Assembly (NCBI RefSeq): GCF_003324185.1
Contig: NZ_PXUP01000008.1
Location: forward strand, 62,001 to 126,000
Length of the DNA stretch: 64,000 bases
DNA from: Faecalibacterium prausnitzii
Lineage (GTDB): Bacteria > Bacillota > Clostridia > Oscillospirales > Ruminococcaceae
Reading direction: 5' to 3'
The notes under the pieces are model-generated. The model was not told the DNA's origin, searched no databases, and saw only the letters and a program-made list of their open reading frames with translations. Position numbers and translations under genes: made by a program. Position 1 is the stretch's first letter; every line of letters starts with the position of its first letter. This document shows, one piece after another, positions 15,956 through 25,496 of this stretch.

Positions 15956-16534
15956 TCACACGTGCTGAATTGCAAACATCATATCAGCGCTGATGGGATA
16001 ATCCACATCTGCCTCATATGCACCCGGGAAAAACTCATAGCCCTCAGGCAGTTTGATCTGACCAATGCGAATAGTAGTTGCATCCTTGGCAACAGTGACC
16101 TTAACAATCTTCTTAGGGTCTTCGCCCAGAGTCGGGTTCGTCACATGCAACGTGACTTCAACTTCCTTGGTAGCGTAGGTCACATCAGTCACAAAGACGA
16201 TGATGTACTCGCCCTTAGAGGCATCCTTGCGAATCTCGACGACTGCCTTTTCGTTCTCCAGATGGTAACCTTCGGGCAACAGCTTCTTATCGATGTCAGC
16301 AACCTTCACAGAGTCCTCGGTCTTCAGAACATCAATCTTGGCAGTCTCACCCACAACCACGGTCTCGCCATTGCCTTTGTCTGCCATAAAGATGACCATC
16401 ACAGGACGAGTGGTCACTTCAGGAATCACAGGAACATCCTCCTTGGAGCAGCCAGCCAGCACGCCAGCAGCAGCAACAGCCAGAGTAGCGACACCTGCGC
16501 CCTTCAGGAACTGACGACGAGAGATATTAGACAT
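15956..16534 (-). CDS. Lipoprotein with internally repeated beta domain, function unknown
   Basis: The product is 192 residues. SNISRRQFLKG plus a hydrophobic segment and the lipobox LAGC give a twin-arginine-like lipoprotein signal. The mature part is Val/Lys/Glu-rich and beta-like. The element LPEGYHLEN near the middle recurs as LPEGYEFF near the end, suggesting two related strands or half-domains. The start at 16534 is preferred because it places the signal at the N-terminus and a GAGG lies 9 nt upstream. No known family is recognised. It lies alone between terminators and a divergent nitroreductase. Confidence 0.7.
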   Translation of the reverse strand: MSNISRRQFLKGAGVATLAVAAAGVLAGCSKEDVPVIPEVTTRPVMVIFMADKGNGETVVVGETAKIDVLKTEDSVKVADIDKKLLPEGYHLENEKAVVEIRKDASKGEYIIVFVTDVTYATKEVEVTLHVTNPTLGEDPKKIVKVTVAKDATTIRIGQIKLPEGYEFFPGAYEADVDYPISADMMFAIQHV

Positions 16535-16735
16535 AATAATCAACCTCACAATCTTTCTTTCAAGCACGCCTTACACTGCATGTAATGCGTTTACACCTAT
16601 ATAATACCTTTACCTACCCCCCATTGTCAAGTATTTCATGGAAACATTCACCAAAAAAATACAAGGATACAAGAATAAGTGTCACTATCCTTTACAATAC
16701 AGCCGCCGTATCCGCAAAAAACCACGCCGCAGCCA

Positions 16736-16764
16736 TTGCTGTGCGCCGGTGCATCTGTTATACT
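16736..16764 (+). promoter_or_regulatory. Promoter of the nitroreductase gene
   Basis: TTGCTG (16736-16741), a 17-nt spacer, and TATACT (16759-16764) with an upstream TG. Confidence 0.65.
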
Positions 16765-16818
16765 TTATATATAGTTTTTTCCGTTTTTGTATTTTACCGG
16801 ATAAAGGAGCGATTTATA

Positions 16819-17394
16819 ATGTCTGTTATGGAACTTCTGACCGCCCGCCGCACCTACCGCCGGTTTGCCCAAAAGGCCGTGCCGCAGGATGTGGTGGACG
16901 ATATCGTACAGGCCGTGCGACTGTCCTCCTGCGGGGCAAACCGGCAGGCGGTGCGTCTGGTGCTGGTGCAAAGCCCGGAGATGGTGGCCAAGGTACAGCC
17001 GCTGGTCAAATGGGCTGGCTATCTGCCGCCAGAGCAGGGCACGCCCAAGGCGGACGAGCTGCCCACCTTTTATGCAGCTGTGGTGCAGGATACCGCCATC
17101 CCCGGCGACCTTGCCACCGACACCGGCATTGCGCTGGCAAACATGACCCTTGCCGCATGGGACAAGGGCGTGGGCAGCTGCATCATGGGCGCAATCAATA
17201 AGCCCGCCCTGACCGCGCTGCTGGGCATCGAGGAGCCGCAGAAGCTGGCCTTTATGGTGGCTTTTGGCTACCCCACCCACAAAGCCCGCATCGTCCCCAT
17301 GACCGAGCAGACCGGTGTAAAGTACTATCTGGACGAAAACCGCGACTACTGCGTTCCTAAGCGCAGCGCGGAGGAGATCGCAAGAAGCCTGTAA
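16819..17394 (+). CDS. Nitroreductase family protein
   Basis: A 191-residue FMN-dependent nitroreductase-fold protein. MELLTARRTYRRFAQKAVP is the usual opening with the phosphate-binding Arg-Arg. NMTLAAWDKGVGSCIMGAI is the conserved dimer/flavin-contact block, followed by FMVAFGYP. These enzymes reduce nitro, quinone or related substrates with NAD(P)H; the natural substrate is unknown. The start at 16819 follows AAAGGAG and gives the normal family N-terminus. The longer upstream frame has no support. It is monocistronic. Confidence 0.9.
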   Translation: MSVMELLTARRTYRRFAQKAVPQDVVDDIVQAVRLSSCGANRQAVRLVLVQSPEMVAKVQPLVKWAGYLPPEQGTPKADELPTFYAAVVQDTAIPGDLATDTGIALANMTLAAWDKGVGSCIMGAINKPALTALLGIEEPQKLAFMVAFGYPTHKARIVPMTEQTGVKYYLDENRDYCVPKRSAEEIARSL

Positions 17395-17490
17395 ATAACG
17401 GTTTATACTGCATATATTCATACGTTTTCTCCGTTATTGCATAAATGTTTGCAAAATCGTTTCAATTTCACGGATTATTATGCACAAGTA

Positions 17491-17519
17491 TTGACTTTTT
17501 GTTTTGTACAAACTATACT
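17491..17519 (+). promoter_or_regulatory. Promoter of the amino-acid ABC operon
   Basis: TTGACT (17491-17496), a 17-nt spacer, and TATACT (17514-17519). The leader then has CCCCGA / TCGGGG (17529-17562) around GCGAT / ATCGC, a hairpin of no known class. Confidence 0.75.
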
Positions 17520-17602
17520 AAGTGCGTTCCCCGAAAGCGCGATGAATCGCATCCCATCGGGGCAAGGCAAACTATATTGCATAGATTGAGGAGTGTTTGA
17601 AT

Positions 17603-18439
17603 ATGAAAAAGATCTCTCGCCGCAGCTTCATGGCTGCCGCTGCTGTTTCCGTTGCTGCTCTGGCTCTGACCGCCTGCGGTGGTTCCGCAAGCTCTGCTGC
17701 TTCCTCTGTGGCAAGCTCTGCCGCTTCCTCCGAGGCTGTTTCTTCCGCCGCTGCCGCTGAGCTGACCACCGTGGAGGCTGGTAAGCTGACCATGGCCACC
17801 AACGCCACCTTCCCTCCGTACGAGATGACCACCGACTCCGGTGAGATCGAGGGCATCGATGTGGACACCGCCAAGGCCATTGCTGAAAAGCTGGGTCTGG
17901 AGCTGCAGATCGATGACATGGAGTTTGATGCCGCACTGCTCAGCGTGCAGCAGGGCAAGGCCGACATCGTGATGGCTGGCGTTACCGTGACCGACGAGCG
18001 CAAGGCTGTGATGGACTTCTCCGACAGCTACGCCACCGGCATCCAGTCCATCATCGTGCCCAACGATTCCGACATTGCTTCTCCCGACGATCTGGCCGGC
18101 AAGAAGATCGGCACCCAGCGCGGCACCACCGGCTACATCTACTGCTCCGATGACTTCGGCGAGGACTCTGTTGTGGCCTACGACAGCGGCCTGACCGCTG
18201 TGCAGGCACTGAACAACGGTCAGGTGGATGCAGTGGTCATCGACAACGCTCCCGCTACGGAGTACGTTGCCGCCAACCCCGGCCTGAAGGTGCTGGACAC
18301 CAGCTACGCCGAGGAGGATTACGCCATCGGCATGGCAAAGGGTTCTGCACTGGAGGACGCTGTCAACAAGGCTCTGGAGGAGCTGAAGGCTGACGGCACC
18401 CTGCAGGCCATCGTGGACAAGTACATCAACGCAAACTAA
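17603..18439 (+). CDS. Polar amino-acid ABC transporter, substrate-binding lipoprotein
   Basis: A 278-residue family 3 solute-binding protein. The signal has KISRRSFMA, a hydrophobic stretch and the lipobox LTAC, then a Ser/Ala linker. The mature domain has the family's TFPPYEM, GIDVDTAKAIAEKLG, ADIVMAGVTVTDERKAVMDFSDSY and KIGTQRGTTG blocks. The ligand is probably a polar amino acid; no finer call is possible. The ATG at 17603 is used rather than the TTG 6 nt earlier because GAGGAG is better spaced to it. It is the first gene of an SBP-permease-ATPase operon. Confidence 0.93.
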   Translation: MKKISRRSFMAAAAVSVAALALTACGGSASSAASSVASSAASSEAVSSAAAAELTTVEAGKLTMATNATFPPYEMTTDSGEIEGIDVDTAKAIAEKLGLELQIDDMEFDAALLSVQQGKADIVMAGVTVTDERKAVMDFSDSYATGIQSIIVPNDSDIASPDDLAGKKIGTQRGTTGYIYCSDDFGEDSVVAYDSGLTAVQALNNGQVDAVVIDNAPATEYVAANPGLKVLDTSYAEEDYAIGMAKGSALEDAVNKALEELKADGTLQAIVDKYINAN

Positions 18440-18471
18440 GCTGCGTGCCCTGTACCATTTCCGTACCCAAG

Positions 18472-18503
18472 GAGGCGCCCCGCTCCGGGGCACCTCTTTT
18501 TTT
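18472..18503 (+). terminator. Partial terminator between binding protein and permease
   Basis: GAGGCGCCCC pairs with GGGGCACCTC (one mismatch), followed by TTTTTTT. It would make the binding protein more abundant than the membrane parts. Confidence 0.75.
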
Positions 18504-18551
18504 AGAAAAAAGTGGTTACAATTTATTGACAAACAGAAAGCGAGGATGTGA

Positions 18552-19316
18552 ATGGCTGCGCAATACGAACTGCTCAAAGAGCTGCTCAACAGCGGCACAA
18601 AGCTAAGCTTTGAACAGGATTTCTTTTTCAAGTTTTATCAGGCCTTTCTGCTGAAGGACCGCTGGATGCAGTACATCAGCGGTGTGGGCACCACCCTGCT
18701 GGTCACCGCACTGGCGCTGGCGCTGGGCGTGGTGCTGGGCAGCGTGGTGGCGCTGGTGCGCGTGACCCACGACCAGCAGCGCCCCGGCCACAAAAACGCG
18801 GTGCTGGGCTTTTTTAACGCGGTGTGTCAGGTGTACACCACCATCATCCGCGGCACGCCCATGATGGTGCAGCTGCTGATCATGAGTATGGTCATTTTTG
18901 CCAACAGCCGCAACTTTACCATGGTAGGTGCGCTGACCTTAGGCATCAACTCTGGCGCGTATGTATCCGAGATCATCCGCGGCGGCCTGATGGCTGTGGA
19001 CCCCGGCCAGATGGAAGCCGGACGCAGCCTTGGCCTGAACTACATGACCACCATGGTGGTCATCATCATCCCGCAGGCCATCCGTGCGGTGCTGCCTGCA
19101 CTGGGCAACGAGTTCATCATTCTGCTCAAGGATACTTCCCTGATCACCACCATCGGCGGCAAGGAGCTGCTGTATGCTGCACAGGGCATTATGAACCGTA
19201 CCTACGACGCCATGTTCCCCCTGCTGGGCGTTGCATTGATCTACCTGATCCTTGTTATGCTGTTTACATGGCTGCTGAGCAAGTTTGAGAGGAGGCTGGC
19301 ACAAAGTGACCGATAA
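18552..19316 (+). CDS. Polar amino-acid ABC transporter permease
   Basis: A 254-residue HisM/GlnP-type permease with about five membrane segments. [15 protein letters not shown] is the classical family 3 motif. The coupling loop [41 protein letters not shown] contacts the ATPase. The N-terminal 35 residues are a soluble extension with many charged residues. The start at 18552 follows CGAGGATG. The 3' end overlaps the ATPase gene by 11 nt. Confidence 0.93.
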   Translation: MAAQYELLKELLNSGTKLSFEQDFFFKFYQAFLLKDRWMQYISGVGTTLLVTALALALGVVLGSVVALVRVTHDQQRPGHKNAVLGFFNAVCQVYTTIIRGTPMMVQLLIMSMVIFANSRNFTMVGALTLGINSGAYVSEIIRGGLMAVDPGQMEAGRSLGLNYMTTMVVIIIPQAIRAVLPALGNEFIILLKDTSLITTIGGKELLYAAQGIMNRTYDAMFPLLGVALIYLILVMLFTWLLSKFERRLAQSDR

Positions 19317-20070
19317 GATTTTGGAAGTACGCGGCCTGACCAAGACCTATGGCGGCGTAAAGAAGCGCGGCGCAAAAAAGGCCGACCCCACGCTGGACGT
19401 GCTGAAGGGCATCGACCTTGATATCTACCGCGGCGACGTGGTTTGCCTGATCGGCCCTTCCGGCTGCGGCAAGTCCACCTTTCTGCGCTGCCTGAACCGG
19501 CTGGAGACCCCCTCCTCCGGCTCTATCAAGTTTGAAGGCGTGGAGGTGGACGAAGCGCACATCGACCCCGTGCGCCAGAAGATGGGCATGGTGTTCCAGC
19601 ACTTCAACCTGTTCCCCCACCTGACCGTGAAAAAGAACCTTGAGCTGGCACCCAGCCTGCTGAAGCTAAAGGACAAAGAGGCCATCTCTGCCCGTGCAGA
19701 CGAGCTGCTGGCCCGCGTAGGTCTGGCCGACAAGGCCAACGTCTACCCCAAGAGCCTGTCCGGTGGTCAGCAGCAGCGCATAGCCATCGCCCGCGCGCTG
19801 GCTATGGACCCGGACGTGATCCTGTTCGACGAGCCCACCAGCGCCCTTGACCCCGAGATGGTGGGCGAGGTGCTGGAGCTGATGAAGGAGCTGGCACACA
19901 CCGGCATCACCATGCTGGTGGTCACCCATGAGATGGGCTTTGCCCGCGAGGTGTCCAACCGGGTCATCTTCATCGACGATGGCAAGATTCAGGAGGACGA
20001 GCCGCCGCAGGAGCTGTTCACCAACCCCAAGCACCCCCGCCTGAAAGCCTTCCTCTCCAAGATGCTGTAA
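19306..20070 (+). CDS. Polar amino-acid ABC transporter ATP-binding protein
   Basis: A 254-residue GlnQ/HisP-type ATPase. Walker A is [10 protein letters not shown]-loop region [12 protein letters not shown], signature LSGGQQQR, Walker [16 protein letters not shown] Lys-rich insert ([14 protein letters not shown]) lies before the first core strand. The start is a GTG at 19306 with GGAGG 11 nt upstream; a TTG earlier in frame is inside the permease and lacks a site. It is the last gene of the operon. Confidence 0.94.
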   Translation: MTDKILEVRGLTKTYGGVKKRGAKKADPTLDVLKGIDLDIYRGDVVCLIGPSGCGKSTFLRCLNRLETPSSGSIKFEGVEVDEAHIDPVRQKMGMVFQHFNLFPHLTVKKNLELAPSLLKLKDKEAISARADELLARVGLADKANVYPKSLSGGQQQRIAIARALAMDPDVILFDEPTSALDPEMVGEVLELMKELAHTGITMLVVTHEMGFAREVSNRVIFIDDGKIQEDEPPQELFTNPKHPRLKAFLSKML

Positions 20071-20084
20071 TAATATATAAAATT

Positions 20085-20122
20085 CAAGCCCGGAAGGTCG
20101 GTAGACCTTTCGGGCTTGTTTC
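20085..20122. terminator. Bidirectional terminator between the ABC operon and leuB
   Basis: AAGCCCGGAAGGTC pairs with GACCTTTCGGGCTT, then GTTT. It serves both convergent operons. Confidence 0.8.
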
Positions 20123-20142
20123 ATTAAAAATAGTGCTGCGGC

Positions 20143-21216
20143 TTAAAGCTCTGCCAGAATGGCGTTGCCCATGGCGGTGCAGCCAAGGCAGGTGCAGCCA
20201 TCGCTCATGTTGTCGGCTGTGCGCAGACCCTTGTCCAGCACACGGCTCACAGCGTTCTCAATGGCATCGGCTTCCTCTGCCATGCCAAAGGAGTACCGCA
20301 GCATCATGGCGGCGGACAGGATGCAGGCAGTGGGGTTTACGATGTCCTTGCCTGCAATATCCGGGGCCGAGCCGTGAATGGGCTCGTACAGGCCCCGGGT
20401 GCCGTCGCCAAGGCTGGAGGACGGGATCATACCGATGGAACCGGTGATCATAGAAGCCTCGTCCGACAGGATGTCGCCGAACATATTCTCGGTGACGATC
20501 ACGTCAAACTGCGCAGGGTTCTTCACGATCTGCATAGCGCAGTTGTCCACGAACATCTCGCTGTACTCCACGTCCGGGTACTCGGCCTGCAGCCGGTGCA
20601 TCACAGTGCGCCACAGGCGGCTGGTGTCCAGCACGTTGGCCTTGTCCACACAGCACAGCTTTTTGCGGCGCTTGCGGGCAGTCTCGAAGCCGATGCGGCC
20701 AATGCGCTCGATCTCGTGCTCCGCATAGGGCATGGTGTCCACGGCCTGCTTTTCGCCGTTTTCCAGCGTGTGGGTCTGGTGCTGGCCGAAGTACACGCCG
20801 CCGATCAGCTCCCGCACAATGATAAAGTCAATGCCCTGTGCCACGATCTCGGGCTTTAAGGGGCTGGCAGGCGCCAGCTGCGGCCAGATCTTGGCGGGGC
20901 GGTTGTTGGCGTACAGCCCCATGCCGGCGCGCAGCCGCAGCAGGCCCTTTTCTGGCCGCTGCTCCCCGGGCAGGCCCTCCCATTTGGGGCCGCCTACCGC
21001 GCCCAGCAGCACGCTGTCGGCGGCAAGACACTTGTCCAGCTCGTGCTGGGGCAGCGGGTCGCCGTACTTGTCAATGGCCTCGCCGCCCATGGCGGCAGCG
21101 GTGTAGTGGAAGGTATGGCCGTACTTTTCAGCCACCTTATCCAGCACCCGGAGGGTCTGCTTTACGATCTCCGGGCTGGAGCAATCGCCCCAGATGACAG
21201 CAATATTTTTTTCCAT
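20143..21216 (-). CDS. leuB: 3-isopropylmalate dehydrogenase LeuB
   Basis: A 357-residue decarboxylating dehydrogenase that oxidises 3-isopropylmalate with NAD+ in leucine synthesis. GPKW near 77, the substrate-binding LLRLRAGMGLYANNRP and the RELIGGVYFG block are typical. So is the metal-site FVDNCAMQIVKNP...TENMFGDILSDEASM and the cofactor loop GSAPDIAGKDIVNP. The length is normal. It is the fourth and last gene of leuA-leuC-leuD-leuB, 49 nt after leuD. Confidence 0.96.
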   Translation of the reverse strand: MEKNIAVIWGDCSSPEIVKQTLRVLDKVAEKYGHTFHYTAAAMGGEAIDKYGDPLPQHELDKCLAADSVLLGAVGGPKWEGLPGEQRPEKGLLRLRAGMGLYANNRPAKIWPQLAPASPLKPEIVAQGIDFIIVRELIGGVYFGQHQTHTLENGEKQAVDTMPYAEHEIERIGRIGFETARKRRKKLCCVDKANVLDTSRLWRTVMHRLQAEYPDVEYSEMFVDNCAMQIVKNPAQFDVIVTENMFGDILSDEASMITGSIGMIPSSSLGDGTRGLYEPIHGSAPDIAGKDIVNPTACILSAAMMLRYSFGMAEEADAIENAVSRVLDKGLRTADNMSDGCTCLGCTAMGNAILAEL

Positions 21217-21265
21217 GAGGTACTCCTTTTATGCTCCAAACACATTTTCACGGATGGGGATGGGC

Positions 21266-21748
21266 TTATTTCTGGATTGCCTTCATCAGGCCGCCGGCGG
21301 AGATGATGTTCTGGATAAAGGGCGGGAAGGGCTCGGCGTGGAACACCTTGCCGTTGGTCTCGTCGGTGATGACGCCGGTGTCAAAATCCACCCGAACGGT
21401 GTTCCCTGCCTCGATGGCGTCCACAGCCTCCGGGCATTCCATGATGGGCAGGCCGATGTTGATGCTATTGCGGTAAAAGATGCGGGCAAAGCTTTTGGCA
21501 ATGACCACCGCGATGCCGGCAGTCTTGATGCACAGGGGTGCGTGCTCGCGGGAGGAGCCGCAGCCAAAGTTCCAGCCGCCCACCATGATATCACCGGGCT
21601 GCACCCGGTTCACAAAATCCTTGTCGATATCCTCCATGCAGTGGCTGGCAAGCTCCTTGGCGTCCTGTGTGTTCAGGTGGCGTGCCGGGATGATGACATC
21701 GGTATCCACGTTATCCGGGTATTTGAAAACAGAACCTCTTGCGTTCAT
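21266..21748 (-). CDS. leuD: 3-isopropylmalate dehydratase small subunit LeuD
   Basis: A 160-residue swivel-domain subunit that pairs with LeuC to isomerise 2- to 3-isopropylmalate. [14 protein letters not shown] and [15 protein letters not shown] are the family motifs. Two in-frame ATGs exist. The second (21748) is chosen because AAAGGAG is only 1-2 nt from the first and about 7 nt from the second. It follows leuC after about 18 nt. Confidence 0.95.
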   Translation of the reverse strand: MNARGSVFKYPDNVDTDVIIPARHLNTQDAKELASHCMEDIDKDFVNRVQPGDIMVGGWNFGCGSSREHAPLCIKTAGIAVVIAKSFARIFYRNSINIGLPIMECPEAVDAIEAGNTVRVDFDTGVITDETNGKVFHAEPFPPFIQNIISAGGLMKAIQK

Positions 21749-21766
21749 GCTCATGCTCCTTTCGGG

Positions 21767-23026
21767 TCAGACCGTGCGCGGGTCGGTGATGTAGCCGGTC
21801 AGGGCGCTGGCGGCGGCGGTGGCGGGAGAAGCTAGATAGACCTCACTGTCCACATGACCCATGCGTCCCACAAAGTTGCGGTTGGTGGTGGAAACGCAGC
21901 GCTCGCCCGCTGCCAGAATGCCCATGTAGCCGCCCAGACAGGGGCCGCAGGTGGGGGTGGATACGATGCAGCCCGCATCGATAAAGGCGGTAGTCCAGCC
22001 CCGCAGGATGCACTCCTTATAAACAGCCATGGTGGCGGGGATGATGATGCCGCGCACGCCCTTGGCGATGTGCTTGCCCTTGAGGATGTTGTAGGCGGCT
22101 TCCATATCCTCCAGGCGGCCGTTGGTGCAGCTGCCGATGACCACCTGATCGATCTTGATGTCCTTGCCCTCGCTGGCAACATGGGTATTCTCGGGCAGGT
22201 GGGGGTAGCTGACGGTGGGCTCCAGTGCGCTGAGGTCGATCTCGATGGTCTTTTCGTACACGGCATCGGGGTCAGCTTCGTAGAACACCGGCGGGCGCTG
22301 GCTGCGGCCTGCAAGGTAAGCCTTGGTCACCTCGTCCACCGGGAAGATGCCGTTCTTGGCACCGGCCTCAATGGCCATATTGCAGATGCACAGGCGGTCG
22401 TCCATGGTCAGGCCAGCCACGCCCGGGCCGGTGAACTCCATAGACTTATACAGTGCGCCGTCCACACCGATCATACCGATGATGTGCAAAATCAGGTCTT
22501 TGCCGGATACCCGGGGATTAAATTTGCCGGTAAGCACAAACTTGATGGCAGAGGGCACCTTGAACCATGCCATGCCGGTGGCCATGCCAGCGGCCATATC
22601 GGTAGAGCCTACACCGGTGGAGAAAGCACCCAGCGCACCGTAGGTACAGGTGTGGCTGTCCGCGCCGATCACGCAGTCACCGGCGGTGACGATGCCTTTT
22701 TCCGGCAGCAGCGCGTGCTCAATGCCCATCTGGCCGACATCGTAGAAGTTGAGGATATCGTATTTATTGGAGAACTCCCGGCACTGCTTGGACTGGGTAG
22801 CACTCTTGATATCCTTATTGGGTACAAAGTGGTCCAGCACGATAGCGATATGCTCTTTATCAAACACGCGGTCGAAACCGGCGCGTTCAAACTCGTTGAT
22901 GGCCACCGGGGTGGTGATATCGTTGCCCAGCACAATGTCCAACTTTGCGTTGATGAGCTGGCCTGCCTTGACCTCCGGCAGTCCGGCGTGTGCGGCAAGG
23001 ATCTTCTGCGTCAGGGTCATTCCCAT
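21767..23026 (-). CDS. leuC: 3-isopropylmalate dehydratase large subunit LeuC
   Basis: A 419-residue aconitase-type subunit carrying the [4Fe-4S] cluster. [41 protein letters not shown] and [11 protein letters not shown] contain the cluster cysteines and active-site residues. This is the short bacterial/archaeal type (about 420 residues), as expected for a separate LeuD. The start at 23026 follows GGAGAAAACTACC. The open frame goes further into leuA but has no site. It lies between leuA and leuD. Confidence 0.96.
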   Translation of the reverse strand: MGMTLTQKILAAHAGLPEVKAGQLINAKLDIVLGNDITTPVAINEFERAGFDRVFDKEHIAIVLDHFVPNKDIKSATQSKQCREFSNKYDILNFYDVGQMGIEHALLPEKGIVTAGDCVIGADSHTCTYGALGAFSTGVGSTDMAAGMATGMAWFKVPSAIKFVLTGKFNPRVSGKDLILHIIGMIGVDGALYKSMEFTGPGVAGLTMDDRLCICNMAIEAGAKNGIFPVDEVTKAYLAGRSQRPPVFYEADPDAVYEKTIEIDLSALEPTVSYPHLPENTHVASEGKDIKIDQVVIGSCTNGRLEDMEAAYNILKGKHIAKGVRGIIIPATMAVYKECILRGWTTAFIDAGCIVSTPTCGPCLGGYMGILAAGERCVSTTNRNFVGRMGHVDSEVYLASPATAAASALTGYITDPRTV

Positions 23027-23042
23027 GGTAGTTTTCTCCTTT

Positions 23043-24695
23043 TTATCGATTGTTGATTGCGCTGACAAGGGCGCGGATACCGGCCACGATAATGTCGGTG
23101 TCGGTACCGGCACCCCATGTGACCGTGTTGTCTCCCCAGACAAGGCCTACATAGGAGGCTGCGCGGGAGGTAGAGCCCTCGTCCAAGCTGTGCTCAGAGT
23201 AGTTTTCCAGATGGAAGTCCATACCGGTGGCACTCTGGATAGCGTTGGCTACGGCATCCAGACGGCCGTTGCCCACCGAGGTGACCACCTTGCGCTGCCC
23301 GTTCAGCTCCAGCGTGACTGTGGCGGTAATGCCGTTTACCTGTGCAAAGTGGGCTTCCACCACGTTCAGCGGCTTTGCACGGTTGAGGTAGGTATCCTCG
23401 AAGATGTACAGCACCTCGGCGGCGCTCAGCTCCTTGTGGCTGTGGTCGGACACGCTCTTGACCTTGTAGCCCAGCGCCTCCCGCATCTTGGGGGGCAGAT
23501 TGTAGCCGTAGTTCTGTTCCAGCACAAAACCGATGCCGCCCTTGCCGCTCTGGCTGTTGATGCGGATGACATCGGCGTCGTAGGTGCGGCCGATGTCGTG
23601 GGGGTCCACCGGGATGTAGGGACAGGTCCAGCGGTGTTCGCCGGTCTGCTTGCGGTACGCCATGCCCTTTGCAATGGCGTCCTGATGGCTGCCAGAGAAG
23701 GCGGCAAACACCAGCTGTCCGGCGTAGGGGGTACGCTCGTAGATGTGCATCCGGGTCACCCGCTCGTAGGTGGCGCAGATAGCGGGCATATCCGAGAAGT
23801 CCAGCTTGGGGTCTACGCCGTGGCTGTACATATTCATGGCCAGCGTCACAGCGTCCACATTGCCGGTGCGCTCGCCGTTGCCAAACAGGCAGCACTCCAC
23901 GCGCTGTGCGCCCGCCAGCACTGCCAGCTCTGCGCAGGCCACGCCGGTGCCGCGGTCGTTGTGGGGGTGGGTGGAGATGATCACGCTGTCGCGGTATTTC
24001 AGGTGCTTGTCGCAATACTCGATCTGGTTGGCGTACACATGGGGCATACTCATCTCCACGGTCACCGGCAGGTTGATGATCATGGGGCGCTCCGGGGTGG
24101 GCTGCATGATATCCAGCACAGCGTTGCACACCTCTACGGCGTAATCCACCTCGGTGCCGGTAAAGCTTTCGGGGCTGTACTCAAACAGGAAGTTGCCCTC
24201 GTACTCCTCACTGAGCTGCTTGACCAGCTTTGCACCGTCCACGGCGATCTGCTTGATCTCCTCTTTGGACTTGTGGAACACCTGCTCCCGCTGTGCCACG
24301 GAGGTGGAGTTGTAGAAGTGGATCACCGCCCGGGGTGCGCCCTTGACCGCCTCGAAGGTGCGGCGGATGATGTGGTCGCGGCACTGGGTCAGCACCTGCA
24401 CGGTGACATCGGCGGGAATCATATTCTTTTCGATCAGGGTGCGTAGGAACTCGTACTCGGTCTCACTGGCGGCGGGGAAGCCCACCTCGATCTCCTTGAA
24501 GCCGATCTTCACCAGCATCTGGAAGAACTCCAGCTTTTCTGCAAGGCTCATGGGCACGATCAGCGCCTGATTGCCGTCCCGCAGATCCACGCTGCACCAT
24601 GCGGGAGCCTTTTCAATATGGTCTTTTTTTACCCAGTTGTCATAACCGGCGGGTACCGGGTAGTACCCCGGTGCGTACTTGGTAGCGTCCATCAT
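23043..24695 (-). CDS. leuA: 2-isopropylmalate synthase LeuA (long type)
   Basis: A 550-residue enzyme that condenses 2-oxoisovalerate with acetyl-CoA, the committed step of leucine synthesis. The TIM-barrel motifs are [13 protein letters not shown] (metal Asp), [13 protein letters not shown] (metal His-x-His) and [13 protein letters not shown]. From about residue 430 the chain forms the LeuA dimer/regulatory domain that binds leucine for feedback control. The length and [18 protein letters not shown] opening place it with the class II, actinobacterial-type LeuA. The start at 24695 follows GGAGGACAACAGG. Confidence 0.96.
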   Translation of the reverse strand: MMDATKYAPGYYPVPAGYDNWVKKDHIEKAPAWCSVDLRDGNQALIVPMSLAEKLEFFQMLVKIGFKEIEVGFPAASETEYEFLRTLIEKNMIPADVTVQVLTQCRDHIIRRTFEAVKGAPRAVIHFYNSTSVAQREQVFHKSKEEIKQIAVDGAKLVKQLSEEYEGNFLFEYSPESFTGTEVDYAVEVCNAVLDIMQPTPERPMIINLPVTVEMSMPHVYANQIEYCDKHLKYRDSVIISTHPHNDRGTGVACAELAVLAGAQRVECCLFGNGERTGNVDAVTLAMNMYSHGVDPKLDFSDMPAICATYERVTRMHIYERTPYAGQLVFAAFSGSHQDAIAKGMAYRKQTGEHRWTCPYIPVDPHDIGRTYDADVIRINSQSGKGGIGFVLEQNYGYNLPPKMREALGYKVKSVSDHSHKELSAAEVLYIFEDTYLNRAKPLNVVEAHFAQVNGITATVTLELNGQRKVVTSVGNGRLDAVANAIQSATGMDFHLENYSEHSLDEGSTSRAASYVGLVWGDNTVTWGAGTDTDIIVAGIRALVSAINNR

Positions 24696-24731
24696 CCTGT
24701 TGTCCTCCTGATGTTGTGGTGCATAAAAAAG

Positions 24732-24869
24732 CACCCCTTCCGTCTGCTCGTTTCACTCGCATCCATCTTCCCCAAGGGGACGGCTTTCCGGAATGCGGTA
24801 AAGTTTGCGGTATTGCCCAAAGGCACCCCCTTGGGGGAGCTGGCATCGCGTAGCGATGCCTGAAGGGGT
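24732..24869. repeat. Dispersed palindromic repeat, copy B, inside the leuA leader
   Basis: It begins CACCCCTTCCGTCTGCTCG and CATCTTCCCCAAGGGGAC, and ends CCCCCTTGGGGGAGCTGGC, CGCGTAGCG and CCTGAAGGGG. It lies between the T-box terminator and the leuA ribosome site, so every full-length leu transcript contains it. Confidence 0.8.
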
Positions 24870-24879
24870 ATCCGCATAC

Positions 24880-25195
24880 AAAAAGGCTCCCGTCTTTCAA
24901 GGCGAAAACCTTGAGAGACGAGAGCCTGTAAATTGCTTTTACAGGGCACCCGTGGTACCACTCTCCTTGCTGTACGGTCAGGTACAGCCACTTTGCACGA
25001 TCGGCCAAAACAGCGAATCGCTGCCCCTGTAACGGTGGGCGTCCGTCAGAACCTACTTGTCCGTTCAGTTCTGCCGCTCAGGGGCCAGTATCCGAAGCCC
25101 TCTGCACCCGCCTTGCACCACCCGGCGGCTCTCTGCACGCAGAAGAAAGATCGTTTTATCCCCGTCAACGCATTTGCACTTTGTTGAAAGTGAGA
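24880..25195 (-). promoter_or_regulatory. T-box leader (tRNA-Leu type) of leuACDB
   Basis: The minus strand has the T-box core AGAGTGGTACCACGGG (24948-24964). The terminator has AGGCTCTCGTCTCTCAAGG facing CCTTGAAAGACGGGAGCCT and a U-run (24883-24930). The specifier loop reads GCAGAACTGAACGG, i.e. GAA-CTG-A, with CTG (Leu) at 25068-25066. Uncharged tRNA-Leu would allow read-through into leuA. Confidence 0.9.
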
Positions 25196-25197
25196 TA

Positions 25198-25226
25198 ATT
25201 TTAGCACGCCTGCCAGAAAGTGTCAA
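25198..25226 (-). promoter_or_regulatory. Promoter of the leu operon
   Basis: On the minus strand TTGACA (25226-25221), a 17-nt spacer, and TAAAAT (25203-25198). Confidence 0.75.
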
Positions 25227-25436
25227 GAAGTTTCGTTCAGGATAAAGATGAAAGCATTTCATAATGCCATGGGGTAAATCATGCAAAATTGAGGTCGTTG
25301 CTTCCCTGCCCCCTCATCCGGCAAGCCCTTTGCGCACCTATAATATGGTAACTGAGCGGCTTTAGCCCTCTTTGTTAAGAAACTGCTAAGTTTTTGCAAA
25401 GTTGCCCTCGCTGCGCTGTTGCTAGGCGGTAAGGTG

Positions 25437-25445
25437 TGGTATACT
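25437..25445 (+). promoter_or_regulatory. Probable extended -10 promoter of ftsH
   Basis: TGGTATACT lies 52 nt before the ftsH start; the -35 region is poor. The rest of the 270-nt gap between the leu promoter and ftsH shows nothing else I recognise. Confidence 0.45.
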
Positions 25446-25496
25446 GGACGCAGCAAACGGGTGGAAGCCCACTTTATATAGAAGGAGGAACATCCC

